From Hydrogenophaga sp. (GTDB taxonomy: Bacteria; Pseudomonadota; Gammaproteobacteria; Burkholderiales; Burkholderiaceae_C): 46,270 nucleotides of DNA. Made by a program: the position numbers and the translations under genes. Positions 9,828 to 23,626 of the stretch are shown here, in pieces. Under the pieces are notes generated by a model. That model was given only the letters and a program-made list of their open reading frames with translations. It had not been told where the DNA came from and made no database searches. Positions within the stretch are counted from its first letter, which is position 1. The number at the start of each line of letters is the position of its first letter. Where the stretch lies: the NCBI GenBank assembly GCA_030653975.1, contig JAURYH010000068.1, forward strand, positions 1-46,270. Reading direction: 5' to 3'.

Positions 9828-10760
9828 GTCGGTGATCCACGATCAACAGGTCAACGGCGCCTGCGCTGGCGAACCGGTCTGGTCCGCTCCGGTGCTGCTG
9901 CGCCAGGCGCGGGAAGCCGCGGGCCTGCACATCGCCGCGCTGGCGGCGGCGCTGAAGGTGCCGGTCAAGAAGCTGGAAGCGCTGGAAGCCGGTCGTTACG
10001 ACGAGTTGCCCGACCTGACGTTTGCCCGCGCACTGGCGTCCAGTGCCTGCCGCCAGCTCAAGACCGACCCGGGCCCCATCCTCGAACAGATTCCCCAGGG
10101 GCACATGCCTGTGCTGGGCGACTCCCGACTGACCATCAATGCGCCCTTCAAGGGCGATCAGGGTGCGTCGACCTTCAGTCCCCAGGACTGGCTGCGCCGT
10201 CCGGCGGTGTTGATTGCTTCGCTGGCGCTGCTGGGTGCTCTGTTGATTGCGTTGGTGCCCGACTGGAACGCCTTGCCGGGGAAGGACCTGCTGACAGGTG
10301 CCACGGGTGTTTTCAGCAGCGATCCCACGACCGGCAAAGTGGTGACGACCGTTGTGCCTCCTGCGCCGGATTCAGACTCGCCTGACACCAGCGCCGTGTC
10401 GCAGGTGTCCACGGTGACCGACGTGCTTGCTGCGCCAGCCCCTGGCGCACCGGTCGACCCTGTGCTGGCTCAGGCTCCAGTGCTTTCTGGCACGCCACCC
10501 GTTGCGCTCGCTGAACCGGTTGCCTCGGGCAGCCTCCTGATCCTGCAGGCGACCAGCGACTCCTGGGTCGAAGTGATCGACGGTACGGGCAAGGTGCAGG
10601 TGCAGCGCATACTCAAGGCGGGTGATGCGCTGAATTTTTCCAGCCCGCCGCCCTATTCGGTGGTGCTCGGGCGCGCCGATGCGGTGCAGGTGCAGGTGCG
10701 CGGGCGTCCATTTGACGTGACGCCTTTTGCCCGCAACAGCGTGGCCCGATTCGAGGTGAA

Positions 10761-10764
<4 letters not shown>
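9820..10764 (+). CDS. rodZ: RodZ-like membrane protein with N-terminal helix-turn-helix
   Basis: A 314-residue bitopic inner-membrane protein. A Cro/C1-type HTH domain (about residues 22-85, motif [20 protein letters not shown]) is followed by a linker, one membrane segment near 127-147, a Pro/Ala/Ser-rich periplasmic stretch, and a C-terminal DUF4115 domain ([20 protein letters not shown]). RodZ links MreB to the cell-wall elongation machinery; the HTH binds MreB rather than DNA in known cases. ATG 9820 is chosen; it lies inside the end of pilW, and the stop overlaps the ispG start (ATGA). The name follows domain layout and position before ispG. Confidence 0.88.
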
Positions 10765-12065
<1,301 letters not shown>

Positions 12066-12130
12066 CTTTGTCTCTGGTGCCGCTGGACGGTGCCGGCATG
12101 TCAGATGGTGCCCGGCCGCACCGCATTCCC

Positions 12131-13435
12131 ATGGCAGAAAAACTCAGCGCCGTCAAAGGCATGAACGACATCGCTCCTCCCGTGTCCGCACACTGGGAGT
12201 GGCTCGAAGACAAGCTGCGCTCGCTCATGCAGCGCTACGGCTACCGCAACCTGCGCACACCCATCGTGGAGCCCACGGCACTGTTCGTTCGCGGCCTGGG
12301 CGAGGTGACCGACATCGTCGAGAAGGAGATGTATTCCTTCGAAGACCGGCTCAACGGCGAGCAACTGACCCTGCGCCCGGAAAACACCGCCGGTGTGGTG
12401 CGTGCTGCGGTTGAACACTCGTTGCTGTACGACGGTGGCAAGCGCCTCTATTACATGGGGCCGATGTTCCGCCACGAGCGCCCGCAGCGTGGCCGCTACC
12501 GCCAGTTCCACCAGTTCGGTGCTGAGGCGCTGGGCTTCGTCGGCCCCGATGTGGACGCCGAGCTGATCGTGCTCGCCTGCGACCTCTGGACTGAACTGGG
12601 TCTGGAAGGCATCGAGCTGGAAATCAACAGCCTGGGCCAGTCGACCGAGCGCCAGGCGCACCGCCAGGCGCTGATTGCCTACCTGGAAGGCCATGCTGAC
12701 CAGCTTGACGAAGACGCCAGGCGCCGCCTGCACAGCAACCCGCTGCGCATCCTGGACACGAAGAACCCGGCGATGCAGGCGCTCGTCAACGCCGCGCCGC
12801 GCCTGATGGACCACCTGGGTGCCGAGTCGCTGGACCATTTCAACCGCCTGCGTGGTCTGCTGGACGCGCACGGCATTGCCTACCGCATCAACCCGCGCCT
12901 GGTGCGCGGCATGGACTACTACAACCTCAGCGTGTTCGAGTTCGTGACCACGCAGCTCGGCTCACAGGGCACGGTCTGCGCCGGTGGCCGCTACGACGGC
13001 CTGTTCGAGCAGATCGGCGGCAAGGCCGCACCGGCCGTGGGCTGGGCGCTGGGCATGGAGCGCATCCTGGAGCTGCTGAAGGAGCAGGGCAAGCTGCCCG
13101 AACAGCCCACGCCCGATGCCTATGCCGTGGTGCCCGATGCAGGCAGTGTGTCCCGGGTCATGCCGTTGTTGCGCGCCCTGCGCCAGCAGGGCGTGCGGGT
13201 GCAGATGCACGCTGGTGGTGCCGAAGGCATGGGCAGCATGAAGTCGCAATTCAAGAAGGCCGACGCCAGCGGAGCGCGTTTTGCACTCATCTTTGGCGCC
13301 GACGAGCTGGCGCAAGGTTTGGTGTCGGTCAAGCCCCTGCGCGGTCCGCGTCCGGGTGAAGGATCAGGGGACATGCCCGCCCAGGTGGCCCAACCGCTGG
13401 CCGATCTGGCCGCCTGGGCGCAGAGCCTGCGCTGA
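12131..13435 (+). CDS. hisS: Histidyl-tRNA synthetase
   Basis: A 434-residue class II aminoacyl-tRNA synthetase that charges tRNA-His. The N-terminal [11 protein letters not shown], motif 2 ([17 protein letters not shown]), the HisA region ([15 protein letters not shown]) and motif 3 ([16 protein letters not shown]) are all intact. A C-terminal anticodon-binding domain follows. ATG 12131 starts at the usual N-terminus; in-frame upstream starts at 12068 and 12098 would add residues not typical of the family. It follows ispG by 65 bases. Confidence 0.97.
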   Translation: MAEKLSAVKGMNDIAPPVSAHWEWLEDKLRSLMQRYGYRNLRTPIVEPTALFVRGLGEVTDIVEKEMYSFEDRLNGEQLTLRPENTAGVVRAAVEHSLLYDGGKRLYYMGPMFRHERPQRGRYRQFHQFGAEALGFVGPDVDAELIVLACDLWTELGLEGIELEINSLGQSTERQAHRQALIAYLEGHADQLDEDARRRLHSNPLRILDTKNPAMQALVNAAPRLMDHLGAESLDHFNRLRGLLDAHGIAYRINPRLVRGMDYYNLSVFEFVTTQLGSQGTVCAGGRYDGLFEQIGGKAAPAVGWALGMERILELLKEQGKLPEQPTPDAYAVVPDAGSVSRVMPLLRALRQQGVRVQMHAGGAEGMGSMKSQFKKADASGARFALIFGADELAQGLVSVKPLRGPRPGEGSGDMPAQVAQPLADLAAWAQSLR

Positions 13436-13518
13436 GGCCTTTTGCCCCGGGCATGCCCCGGTCAGCCCTGGCGACCGGCAGCGCCCTACAATCCTTCGTT
13501 ACTCACTGACTACCACCC

Positions 13519-14193
13519 ATGGCCAAACACCTCGACCTTGAAGAGCAGGAACAGCTCGACCAGATCAAACACTTCTGGGACCAGTACGGCAACCTGATCA
13601 CCTGGGTCTTGATCGCTGCGTTTGGCAGCCTGGCGGCCTGGAACGGCTGGAACTACTGGCAACGCGATCAGGCGACCAAGGCATCCGCCCTGTACGAAGA
13701 AATCGAGCGCGCCGCGCTGGCGGGCGATGCCGACAAGATCGGGCGCGCCTACGCCGAGATGAAAGACCGCTTTGCCAGCACCACGTTTGCCGCACAAGGG
13801 GCTTTGCTGGCGAGCAAGACGCTGTACGAAGCAGGCAAGGCCGATGGCGCACGCGCGGCGCTCACCTGGGTGTCGGAAAAGTCGTCGGACACATCGCTCC
13901 AGGCCATCGCCCGTTTGCGGCTGGCGGCGCTGGATGTGGAAGCCAAGGCTTTTGACCAGGCCTTGAAGACACTGGAAACGCCGATGCCCAAGGCCTTCGA
14001 ACCGCTCGCTGCGGACCGCCGGGGCGATGTGTTCCTGGCCCAAGGGAAGACCGCGGAAGCCAAGGCCCAGTACCAGGCCGCATGGCGTGCGCTGGGTCCA
14101 CAAACCGAATACCGCCAGCTGGTGGAAGTCAAACTCGCGTCGCTGGGGGTGGATGCTTCCACCCTGGGCGGCGCTGCGGAGGTGACGCGTTGA
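13519..14193 (+). CDS. YfgM-like tetratricopeptide inner-membrane protein
   Basis: A 224-residue protein with a short cytosolic N-terminus rich in charged residues (LEEQEQLDQIKHFW), one membrane segment (about 30-50), and a periplasmic TPR-like domain. It matches the YfgM family (ancillary SecYEG translocon subunit), which in E. coli interacts with the chaperone PpiD and lies between hisS and bamB exactly as here. Its stop overlaps the bamB start by one base (TGATG). Confidence 0.9.
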   Translation: MAKHLDLEEQEQLDQIKHFWDQYGNLITWVLIAAFGSLAAWNGWNYWQRDQATKASALYEEIERAALAGDADKIGRAYAEMKDRFASTTFAAQGALLASKTLYEAGKADGARAALTWVSEKSSDTSLQAIARLRLAALDVEAKAFDQALKTLETPMPKAFEPLAADRRGDVFLAQGKTAEAKAQYQAAWRALGPQTEYRQLVEVKLASLGVDASTLGGAAEVTR

Positions 14194-15365
14194 TGAAGTC
14201 AATCATGCCCCAGGGAACTGGGTTTTCGGTGCAACTGGCTACACGGGGGCGTTCGCTTCTGTCTGGGCTGGGTGTCGCCGTGGCCATCGGGCTGTCCGCC
14301 TGTTCTTCTTCGCCGCCCAAATTTGAACCGGCGCCTCTGCCGCCGCCTGCGGCTTTGCTGGGCGCCAATCTCGCCTGGTCGACCCAGGTGGGGACATCCG
14401 GGACCGCGTTGATGCCGCTGGCTACACCCGGCCGCGTGTTCGTGGCGGGGGCTACGGGCACCGTGGCGGCGCTTGATGCCAACACGGGCAAGGATGTCTG
14501 GCGCGTGGATCTGCGCACCGGCATTTCGGCGGGCGTGGGGTCGGATGGCCAGATGGCCGCCGTGATCACGCAGTCCAACGAACTGGTCGCCATCGTCGAC
14601 GGGCGTGAACTGTGGCGCGTGCGCCTGCCGGCGCGCTCGTTCACGGCGCCGCTGGTGGCTGGGCAGCGGGTGTTTGTCCTGACGGCGGACCGCAGCGTCA
14701 CGGCCTTTGATGGCCGCAGCGGTGCGCGGTTGTGGAGCCAGGCCCGTCCGGGTGAGCCCCTGGTGCTCGGCCAGTCGGGCGTGCTGCTGGCGGTGGGCGA
14801 CACCCTGGTGGCCGGCTTGTCCGCGCGCCTGACCGGTTTGAACCCCCTCAATGGAACGGTCCGCTGGGAGGCCCTGGTGGCCAGCGCACGGGGAACCAAC
14901 GAGGTCGAACGCCTGGTGGATCTGGTGGGCACCGTCAGCCGGCAGGGCGACAGTGTCTGTACCCGCGCCTTTGGTGCCGCGGTGGGCTGTGTGGACACCA
15001 GCCGCGGCGCGGTGGTGTGGAGCAAACCCGCGCGCGGTTCCACCGGCGTGCATGGCGACGACCGCATGGTGTTTGGCACCGAATCCGATGGCCGCGTGAT
15101 CGCCTGGCAGCGCGCCAGCGGTGAACGCAGCTGGGAAATCGAACGGCTGAAATACCGCGAACTCACGTCACCCCTGACGGTGGGTCGGGTGGTAGCCATC
15201 GGCGACAGCAAGGGCCTGGTGCACCTGCTCTCGCGCGAGGACGGCACCGAAATGAACCGGCTGACCACCGACGGGACGCCGATCGTCGGTGCTCCAGTGC
15301 TGGCCGGGCAGACCCTGGTGGTGCAGACGCGCAACGGCGGCGTCTACGGCTGGCGTCCCCAATAA
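14193..15365 (+). CDS. bamB: Outer-membrane assembly lipoprotein BamB
   Basis: A 390-residue beta-propeller lipoprotein of the BAM complex. The signal peptide ends with the lipobox LSAC (Cys37), followed by Ser-rich and Pro-rich linkers and PQQ-type repeats (such as [19 protein letters not shown] and [14 protein letters not shown]). ATG 14193 is chosen because it couples to the yfgM stop; the frame is open upstream inside yfgM. It precedes der, the conserved gammaproteobacterial and betaproteobacterial order. Confidence 0.95.
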   Translation: MKSIMPQGTGFSVQLATRGRSLLSGLGVAVAIGLSACSSSPPKFEPAPLPPPAALLGANLAWSTQVGTSGTALMPLATPGRVFVAGATGTVAALDANTGKDVWRVDLRTGISAGVGSDGQMAAVITQSNELVAIVDGRELWRVRLPARSFTAPLVAGQRVFVLTADRSVTAFDGRSGARLWSQARPGEPLVLGQSGVLLAVGDTLVAGLSARLTGLNPLNGTVRWEALVASARGTNEVERLVDLVGTVSRQGDSVCTRAFGAAVGCVDTSRGAVVWSKPARGSTGVHGDDRMVFGTESDGRVIAWQRASGERSWEIERLKYRELTSPLTVGRVVAIGDSKGLVHLLSREDGTEMNRLTTDGTPIVGAPVLAGQTLVVQTRNGGVYGWRPQ

Positions 15366-15417
15366 CGATCACAGGGCGAGCCGCCGGTTTCGCCTGGTCC
15401 TGAACGAAAGCTCTGTA

Positions 15418-16752
15418 GTGAAACCCGTCATCGCTCTGGTGGGACGCCCCAATGTGGGCAAGTCCACCCTGTTCAACCGCTTGACGAGTTCTCGCGACGC
15501 CATCGTGGCCGACTTTGCCGGTCTGACCCGTGACCGCCACTACGGAAACGGCAAGTCGGGCAAGCAGGAATACATCGTCATCGACACCGGCGGTTTCGAG
15601 CCCACAGCCGAGTCTGGCATCTACAAGGAAATGGCCAAGCAGACCCGACAGGCCGTGGCCGAGTCGGACGTGGTGATTTTTGTCGTCGATGCGCGCGCCG
15701 GCGTCAACGCCCAGGACCATGAAATCGCCAAGTACCTGCGCCGCCTGGGCAAGCCCACGGTGCTGGTGGCCAACAAGGCCGAGGGCATGACCCAGGGCCT
15801 GCAGCTGGTGGAGTTTTTTGAGCTGGGTCTGGGCGAGGTGGTGCCGGTCTCCGGCGCTCACGGACAGGGCGTGCGTTCCATGCTGGATCTGGCGCTGGAA
15901 GCGATCCCGGGTCTGGCCAGCGAAGATGAAGAAGCGGTTGAGGTCGAGACTGGCGTGATCCGCCTGGCGGTGGCGGGGCGTCCCAATGTGGGCAAGTCCA
16001 CCCTGATCAACGTCTGGCTGGGCGAAGAGCGCCTGGTGGCCTTTGACCTGCCCGGCACCACGCGCGACACCATTTCGGTGCCGTTCGAGCGTGGCGGTCA
16101 GAAATACGAGCTGATCGACACCGCAGGCATCCGTCGCAAGGGCCGGGTGTTCGAAGCCATTGAAAAATTTTCGGTGGTGAAGACGCTGCAGGCGATTGAA
16201 AATGCCCACGTGGTGCTGCTGTTGCTGGATGCCACCCAGGGCGTGACCGACCAGGACGCCCACATCGCGGGCTATATCCTGGAGAGTGGGCGTGCCGTGG
16301 TGCTGGCGATCAACAAATGGGACGCTGTCGATGCCTACCAGCGCGAACAGATCGAGCGCCAGATCGAAACCCGGCTGGCGTTCCTGAAGTTTGCTTCGCT
16401 GCACCTGATCTCGGCCCAGAAGCGCCAGGGTCTGGGCCCGGTCTGGAAGTCGATCACACAGGCTCATGCGTCGGCCATGCGCAAGATGTCCACCCCCGTG
16501 CTCACGCGCTTGCTGATGGAAGCCGTGGCCTTCCAGGCTCCCACCCGCAGCGGCATGTTCCGCCCCAAGATGCGCTACGCGCACCAGGGCGGCATGAACC
16601 CGCCCGTGATCGTGATCCACGGCAATTCGCTGGAACACGTGCCTGACGCCTACACGCGCTTCCTTGAGGGGCGCTTCCGCAAGGCGTTCGACCTCGTGGG
16701 CACGCCGCTGCGTATCGAGTACAAGACGTCAGAGAATCCATTCAAGGCGTGA
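15418..16752 (+). CDS. der: Ribosome-associated GTPase Der (EngA)
   Basis: A 444-residue GTPase with two tandem G domains: P-loops GRPNVGKST at about residues 9-17 and 186-194, with NKWD near 300. A C-terminal KH-like domain (about 355-444) is present. Der acts in maturation of the 50S ribosomal subunit. The start is a GTG at 15418, immediately before [11 protein letters not shown]; no ATG gives a proper N-terminus, and the ribosome-binding site is weak (GAAAG). Confidence 0.96.
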   Translation: MKPVIALVGRPNVGKSTLFNRLTSSRDAIVADFAGLTRDRHYGNGKSGKQEYIVIDTGGFEPTAESGIYKEMAKQTRQAVAESDVVIFVVDARAGVNAQDHEIAKYLRRLGKPTVLVANKAEGMTQGLQLVEFFELGLGEVVPVSGAHGQGVRSMLDLALEAIPGLASEDEEAVEVETGVIRLAVAGRPNVGKSTLINVWLGEERLVAFDLPGTTRDTISVPFERGGQKYELIDTAGIRRKGRVFEAIEKFSVVKTLQAIENAHVVLLLLDATQGVTDQDAHIAGYILESGRAVVLAINKWDAVDAYQREQIERQIETRLAFLKFASLHLISAQKRQGLGPVWKSITQAHASAMRKMSTPVLTRLLMEAVAFQAPTRSGMFRPKMRYAHQGGMNPPVIVIHGNSLEHVPDAYTRFLEGRFRKAFDLVGTPLRIEYKTSENPFKA

Positions 16753-16790
16753 GCGTCTTTCCTGTCATCGCCTGTTCAAGCGCAGCGGTG

Positions 16791-16799
16791 TGGTATGGT
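16791..16799 (+). promoter_or_regulatory. Putative extended -10 element upstream of hfq
   Basis: TGGTATGGT fits an extended -10 pattern (TG-N-TATGGT) about 39 bases upstream of the hfq GTG, in the 85-base gap after der. There is no convincing -35. It would give hfq a promoter separate from the upstream block, as in other bacteria, but the match is modest. Confidence 0.3.
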
Positions 16800-16837
16800 G
16801 CGCCTCCTATCAACTTTTTTTGAACACGGAGCATATC

Positions 16838-17089
16838 GTGAGCAATAACAAAGGCCAGCTCTTGCAAGATCCCTTCCTGAACCAGCTTCGCCGGGAACAC
16901 GTTCCCGTGTCGATTTACCTGGTCAATGGCATCAAACTGCAAGGCCAGATCGAATCGTTTGACCAGTACGTCGTGTTGCTGCGCAACACCGTGACACAAA
17001 TGGTTTACAAGCATGCGATCTCCACCATCGTGCCGGGTCGTCCTGTGCAATTTTCCGCAGCCGGCCCGGACGAAGCGCCAGCCTCTTGA
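16838..17089 (+). CDS. hfq: RNA chaperone Hfq
   Basis: An 83-residue Sm-like protein that forms hexameric rings and pairs small RNAs with mRNAs. The Sm1 region ([20 protein letters not shown]) and Sm2 motif ([10 protein letters not shown]) are complete. The start is a GTG at 16838 with CGGAG about seven bases upstream, giving [12 protein letters not shown] as the N-terminus. The C-terminal tail is short, as usual in betaproteobacteria. It is followed by hflX, the common proteobacterial order. Confidence 0.97.
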   Translation: MSNNKGQLLQDPFLNQLRREHVPVSIYLVNGIKLQGQIESFDQYVVLLRNTVTQMVYKHAISTIVPGRPVQFSAAGPDEAPAS

Positions 17090-17138
17090 TCCAGCCCCTG
17101 AACCCTGCCGTGTTGGTCACGGCACAGGCGGCTGTTGA

Positions 17139-18320
17139 ATGGCATTGAACCCGTCCGCTTCTCAAAACCCGTCCAGCCCTTCGGTCATTCTGGTCGGGGT
17201 GGATTTCGGGTTGCCGCATTTTGACGCCGAACTCGAAGAGCTCGGTCTGTTGGCGCAGACCGCGGGCTTCACCGTGGCCGATCGGGTCAGCTGCAAGCGC
17301 CGTGCACCCGATCCGGCCCTGTTTGTAGGGTCCGGCAAGGCCGACGAAATCAAGATGCTGGCCCAGTCCACGGGTGCCAGCGAGATTCTTTTTGACCAGG
17401 CGCTGAGTCCGGCGCAACAGCGCAACCTGGAGCGCTCGCTCGGCCTGCCGGTCAATGACCGCACCCTGCTCATCCTGCAGATATTCGCCCAGCGCGCCCG
17501 CAGCCATGAAGGCAAGCTGCAGGTGGAGCTCGCTCGCCTGCAATACCTGTCGACCCGGCTGGTGCGCCGCTGGTCGCATCTGGAGCGGCAAAGCGGCGGC
17601 ATCGGCATGCGCGGTGGTCCGGGTGAGACCCAGATCGAGCTCGACCGCCGCATGATCGGTGACAGCATCAAGCGCACCAAAGAGCGGCTGGAGAAGGTCA
17701 AGAAACAGCGGGCCACGCAACGCCGCCAGCGCGAACGCCGGGATGCGTTCGCGATTTCGCTGGTGGGCTACACCAACGCCGGCAAATCGTCGATCTTCAA
17801 TGCCCTGGTCAAAGCCCGCGCGTACGCGGCCGACCAGCTGTTCGCCACGCTCGACACCACCACGCGGCAGTTGTACCTGGGCGAAGCAGGGCGCTCAGTG
17901 TCGCTGTCCGACACCGTGGGATTCATCCGGGATCTGCCCCACGGGCTGGTCGATGCGTTTGCGGCCACCCTGCAGGAGGCCGCCGACGCCGATCTGCTGC
18001 TGCATGTGGTCGATGCGTCCAACCCCTCGCATCTGGAGCAGATTGCTTCGGTGCAGGGTGTTCTCAAGGACATCGGGGCCGACCGTGTGCCGCAGATACT
18101 GGTGTTCAACAAGCTCGATGCCATGGACCCGGCTGCAGTGCCCCGCGTGCTGGAAGATGTGATGGAACTTGATGGCGTGTTGATGCCTCGTATTTTTGTG
18201 AGTGCCCTCACGGGCGACGGTCTTCCGGCGTTGCGGGCCTTGCTGGCGAAGCAGGTGACGCCGTCCGAGGGTCCGGATGGCGGCAATACCCCCGGGGGAG
18301 ATGTCCTTGATCGGGAGTGA
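17139..18320 (+). CDS. hflX: Ribosome-splitting GTPase HflX
   Basis: A 393-residue GTPase of the HflX family, which splits stalled or hibernating ribosomes. The N-terminal domain (VGSGKADEIK, LSPAQQRNLER) and the glycine-rich GGPGETQIE motif precede the G domain, with P-loop GYTNAGKSS at about 209-217 and FNKLD near 325. It lies between hfq and hflK. The C-terminus is short. Confidence 0.95.
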   Translation: MALNPSASQNPSSPSVILVGVDFGLPHFDAELEELGLLAQTAGFTVADRVSCKRRAPDPALFVGSGKADEIKMLAQSTGASEILFDQALSPAQQRNLERSLGLPVNDRTLLILQIFAQRARSHEGKLQVELARLQYLSTRLVRRWSHLERQSGGIGMRGGPGETQIELDRRMIGDSIKRTKERLEKVKKQRATQRRQRERRDAFAISLVGYTNAGKSSIFNALVKARAYAADQLFATLDTTTRQLYLGEAGRSVSLSDTVGFIRDLPHGLVDAFAATLQEAADADLLLHVVDASNPSHLEQIASVQGVLKDIGADRVPQILVFNKLDAMDPAAVPRVLEDVMELDGVLMPRIFVSALTGDGLPALRALLAKQVTPSEGPDGGNTPGGDVLDRE

Positions 18321-18376
18321 GCTGCCCTGATTGGGCACAATGTCATGGTTTTGATTCGAATAGAAGTTGGCAACAC

Positions 18377-19765
18377 ATGGATGTGAATCTGCAATCACCG
18401 AGCCGCGATGCTGAATCCGGCGGGCGCCGCAAAGGCTGGCGTGGCCTGCTGGGCGTGTTCAACCTCAACGATCCCCGCTGGGGCCGTGGCGACGACGCCC
18501 GCGATGGCGACAAGCCCCAGGGCAGCGAGCCGGAAGCCGAGGAGCGGCCGAAGGCCGATCAGAAGCCGCCGCGCGGCCAGGGCCCCAACCAGGGACCGCC
18601 CGATCTGGATGAGCTCTGGCGCGACTTCAACCGCAAGCTCGGCGGCATGCTGGGCGGCAAGGGTGGTCGCGGTGGCGGGCAGGGTGGTGGCAATGGTTCC
18701 GGTGGCGGAGGATTGCCCAGCTTCAATCCGAGTCCCAAAACCACGGGCATTGGTGCGGGCCTGATTGTTGGTGTGGTGGCGCTGATCTGGCTGGGCACGG
18801 GTTTCTTCATCGTGCAGGAAGGTCAGCAGGCTGTCATCACGCAGTTTGGCAAGTACCACAGCACGGTCGGTGCCGGTTTCCAGTGGCGGCTGCCGTACCC
18901 GGTGCAGCGTCACGAGACGGTTTTTGTGACCCAGATCCGCTCGGTCGATGTGGGGCGTGACAACCTGATGCCGGCCACGGGTCTGCGCGAGTCGGCGATG
19001 CTGACCCAGGACGAAAACATTGTCGAGATCAAGTTCGCGGTGCAATACCGTTTGAACGATGCCCGTGCGTTCCTGTTTGAAAGTCTGGATCCCGATGCTT
19101 CGGTGATCAAGGTGGCGGAAACCGCTGTGCGCGAAGTGGTGGGCAAGATGAAGATGGACGCCGCGCTGGCCGAAGAGCGCGATCAGATCGCACCGCGGGT
19201 GCGTGCCCTGATGCAGACCATCCTGGACCGTTACAAGGTCGGTATAGAAGTGGTGGGTATCAACCTGCAGCAGGGCGGCGTGCGGCCGCCCGAGCAGGTG
19301 CAGGCGTCTTTCGACGATGTGCTGAAGGCAGGCCAGGAACGTGAACGGGCCAAGAACGAAGCCCAGGCCTATGCGAACGACGTCGTGCCCCGCGCACGGG
19401 GTGCGGCGTCCCGCCTGACCGAAGAGGCTGAAGGCTACAGGGCTCGCATCGTGGCGCAGGCCGAAGGTGACTCGCAGCGTTTCCGCTCGGTTCTGACCGA
19501 GTACCAGAAAGCGCCCCAGGTGACCCGTGAGCGCATGTACACCGATGCCATGCAAGAGGTGTACTCGAATGTGACCAAGGTGGTGGTGGACTCCAAGTCG
19601 GGTTCGAACCTGCTGTACCTGCCGCTGGACAAGCTCATGCAGATGACCGGGCCGAGCGCCGCGGCACCTTCTACCAGCGCGGCACCGGCGACCACCTCGC
19701 CAGCCACGCCCGCGTCCCGCAGTCTGGACAATGCCGCCCGCTCCCGTGAGCGGGAGAGCCGCTGA
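18377..19765 (+). CDS. hflK: FtsH protease modulator HflK
   Basis: A 462-residue SPFH (prohibitin-like) inner-membrane protein. A charged N-terminus and a Gly-rich stretch (about 85-115) precede one membrane segment near 125-146, then the SPFH domain and coiled-coil region. The C-terminus is Ala/Thr/Pro-rich and ends in RSRERESR. HflK and HflC form a large cage around FtsH. ATG 18377 gives the usual N-terminus; the upstream ribosome-binding site is weak (AGAAGTTGG). hflC follows after 38 bases. Confidence 0.96.
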   Translation: MDVNLQSPSRDAESGGRRKGWRGLLGVFNLNDPRWGRGDDARDGDKPQGSEPEAEERPKADQKPPRGQGPNQGPPDLDELWRDFNRKLGGMLGGKGGRGGGQGGGNGSGGGGLPSFNPSPKTTGIGAGLIVGVVALIWLGTGFFIVQEGQQAVITQFGKYHSTVGAGFQWRLPYPVQRHETVFVTQIRSVDVGRDNLMPATGLRESAMLTQDENIVEIKFAVQYRLNDARAFLFESLDPDASVIKVAETAVREVVGKMKMDAALAEERDQIAPRVRALMQTILDRYKVGIEVVGINLQQGGVRPPEQVQASFDDVLKAGQERERAKNEAQAYANDVVPRARGAASRLTEEAEGYRARIVAQAEGDSQRFRSVLTEYQKAPQVTRERMYTDAMQEVYSNVTKVVVDSKSGSNLLYLPLDKLMQMTGPSAAAPSTSAAPATTSPATPASRSLDNAARSRERESR

Positions 19766-19803
19766 GCGCTGGCCCAAGTACACGCGATGAGAAAGCAACG
19801 CAA

Positions 19804-20691
19804 ATGAACAAACTGGGTTTCATACTCACATCCCTTCTTGTGGCGCTGGCGATTGCCAGTTCCATGCTGTTCGTGGTGGACCAGCGCCAGTTTGGCGTGG
19901 TGTTCCAGCTGGGGCAGATCAAGCAGGTCGTCACCGAGCCGGGGCTGAACTTCAAGCTGCCGCCGCCGTTCCAGAACGTGTCGTACATCGACAAGCGCCT
20001 GCTCACCCTGGAGAGCACCGACACCGAGCCCTCGCTGACGGCCGAGAAACAGCGCGTGGTCATTGACTGGTATGTCCGCTGGCGCATCAGCGAGCCGCAG
20101 GAATACATCCGCAACGTGGGTGTCAATGAGCGCGCGGGTGCCCTGCAGCTCAATCGCGTGGTACGCAACTCGTTCCAGCAGGAAGTGAACAAGCGCACCG
20201 TGAACGAACTGCTCTCGACCCGCCGCGAAGACCTCATGGCCGACGTGAAACGCGAGGTGCTTGAAGCGGTGCGTGGTGCCGAGAAGCCCTGGGGCATGGA
20301 CGTGGTGGATGTGCGCATCACCCGCGTGGACTACGCCGAGAGCATCACGGCGTCGGTCTACCAGCGCATGGAAGCCGAGCGCAAGCGCGTGGCCAACGAA
20401 CTGCGTTCCACCGGCTTTGCCGAGGGGGAAAAGATCCGCGCCGATGCCGACCGCCAGCGTGAGGTGATCGTGTCCGAGGCCTACCGTGATGCGCAGCTCA
20501 TCAAGGGTGAAGGCGATGCGAAGGCCGCTGCGGCATTCTCCGAAGCCTTTGGCCGTGACCCTGCGTTTGCCCAGTTCTACCGCAGCCTGGACGCCTACAA
20601 GGCCAGCTTTGCGGGCAAGTCCGATGTCATGGTCGTCGACCCGTCGTCGGACTTCTTCAAGGCCCTGCGCAGCAGCAACGTCGCCAAGTGA
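19804..20691 (+). CDS. hflC: FtsH protease modulator HflC
   Basis: A 295-residue partner of HflK with an N-terminal membrane anchor (about 5-22) and an SPFH domain (VVDQRQFGVVFQLGQIK onward), ending with a helical region (EGEKIRADADRQREV). It continues the hflX-hflK-hflC unit and is followed 13 bases later by a DUF2065 gene. Confidence 0.96.
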   Translation: MNKLGFILTSLLVALAIASSMLFVVDQRQFGVVFQLGQIKQVVTEPGLNFKLPPPFQNVSYIDKRLLTLESTDTEPSLTAEKQRVVIDWYVRWRISEPQEYIRNVGVNERAGALQLNRVVRNSFQQEVNKRTVNELLSTRREDLMADVKREVLEAVRGAEKPWGMDVVDVRITRVDYAESITASVYQRMEAERKRVANELRSTGFAEGEKIRADADRQREVIVSEAYRDAQLIKGEGDAKAAAAFSEAFGRDPAFAQFYRSLDAYKASFAGKSDVMVVDPSSDFFKALRSSNVAK

Positions 20692-20704
20692 TCCGGGGCT
20701 GCGC

Positions 20705-20890
20705 ATGGCTGATCTGTTTTGGCCTGCGTTGGCGCTTGTCCTGATCTTCGAGGGGCTACTGCCCTTCATCGCACCCGGCGCCTGGCGCCGGGTTTTTTCT
20801 GAAATGCTCAAGATGAACGACGGCCAGATCCGGTTTTTCGGGCTGTGCAGTCTGTGCGCGGGTGTGCTGCTCTGGTGGTGGGTCGGCTGA
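20705..20890 (+). CDS. DUF2065 (YjeT-like) small membrane protein
   Basis: A 61-residue protein with two hydrophobic segments (about 4-22 and 42-59) separated by a short basic loop (GAWRRVFSEM). This is the YjeT/DUF2065 family, commonly found just after hflC in proteobacteria; its function is unknown. ATG 20705 is 13 bases after hflC. Its coding sequence contains a terminator-like hairpin at 20774-20798 (separate entry). Confidence 0.88.
   Translation: MADLFWPALALVLIFEGLLPFIAPGAWRRVFSEMLKMNDGQIRFFGLCSLCAGVLLWWWVG
20774..20798 (+). terminator. Intrinsic-terminator-like hairpin inside the DUF2065 gene
   Basis: CCCGGCGC and GCGCCGGG pair perfectly across a three-base loop (CTG), followed directly by six T residues (20793-20798). 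By sequence this is a textbook Rho-independent terminator on the plus strand. It lies within the codons for PGAWRRVF of DUF2065, upstream of the stop. It may attenuate transcription from hflK/hflC into DUF2065 and hisZ. Translating ribosomes could prevent folding, so its real activity is uncertain. Confidence 0.5.
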
Positions 20891-20994
20891 GTGGCTGAAC
20901 CGTCTGCCACGCAGACCGATGTCAATTGACTGGCCAGGGTGCCGCCGAGCGGTCTGCCGGGCCGGTAAAATCTCGTTTTTAACAGCGTTCCCCT

Positions 20995-23569
<2,575 letters not shown>

Positions 23570-23576
23570 CGGGGCC

Positions 23577-23594
23577 CTGCACGGCATCGTGCAG
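23577..23594 (+). other. Short perfect hairpin between purA and the phosphoribosyltransferase
   Basis: CTGCACG (23577-23583) pairs with CGTGCAG (23588-23594) across a four-base loop. No T-run follows, so it is not a standard intrinsic terminator. It may stabilise or trim the purA transcript end. Confidence 0.35.
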
Positions 23595-23626
23595 AATGAA
23601 GACAGACCATCCAACCCGGAGTCCCC

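Noticed and set aside
13436..13518. CCGGG-CATGC-CCCGG hairpin after hisS as a terminator
   Set aside because: Short stem and no T-run; too weak to call.
20926..20971. TTGACT plus TAAAAT as a hisZ promoter
   Set aside because: The spacing of 34 bases is far from the normal 16-18; only the -10-like part is kept as a comment.
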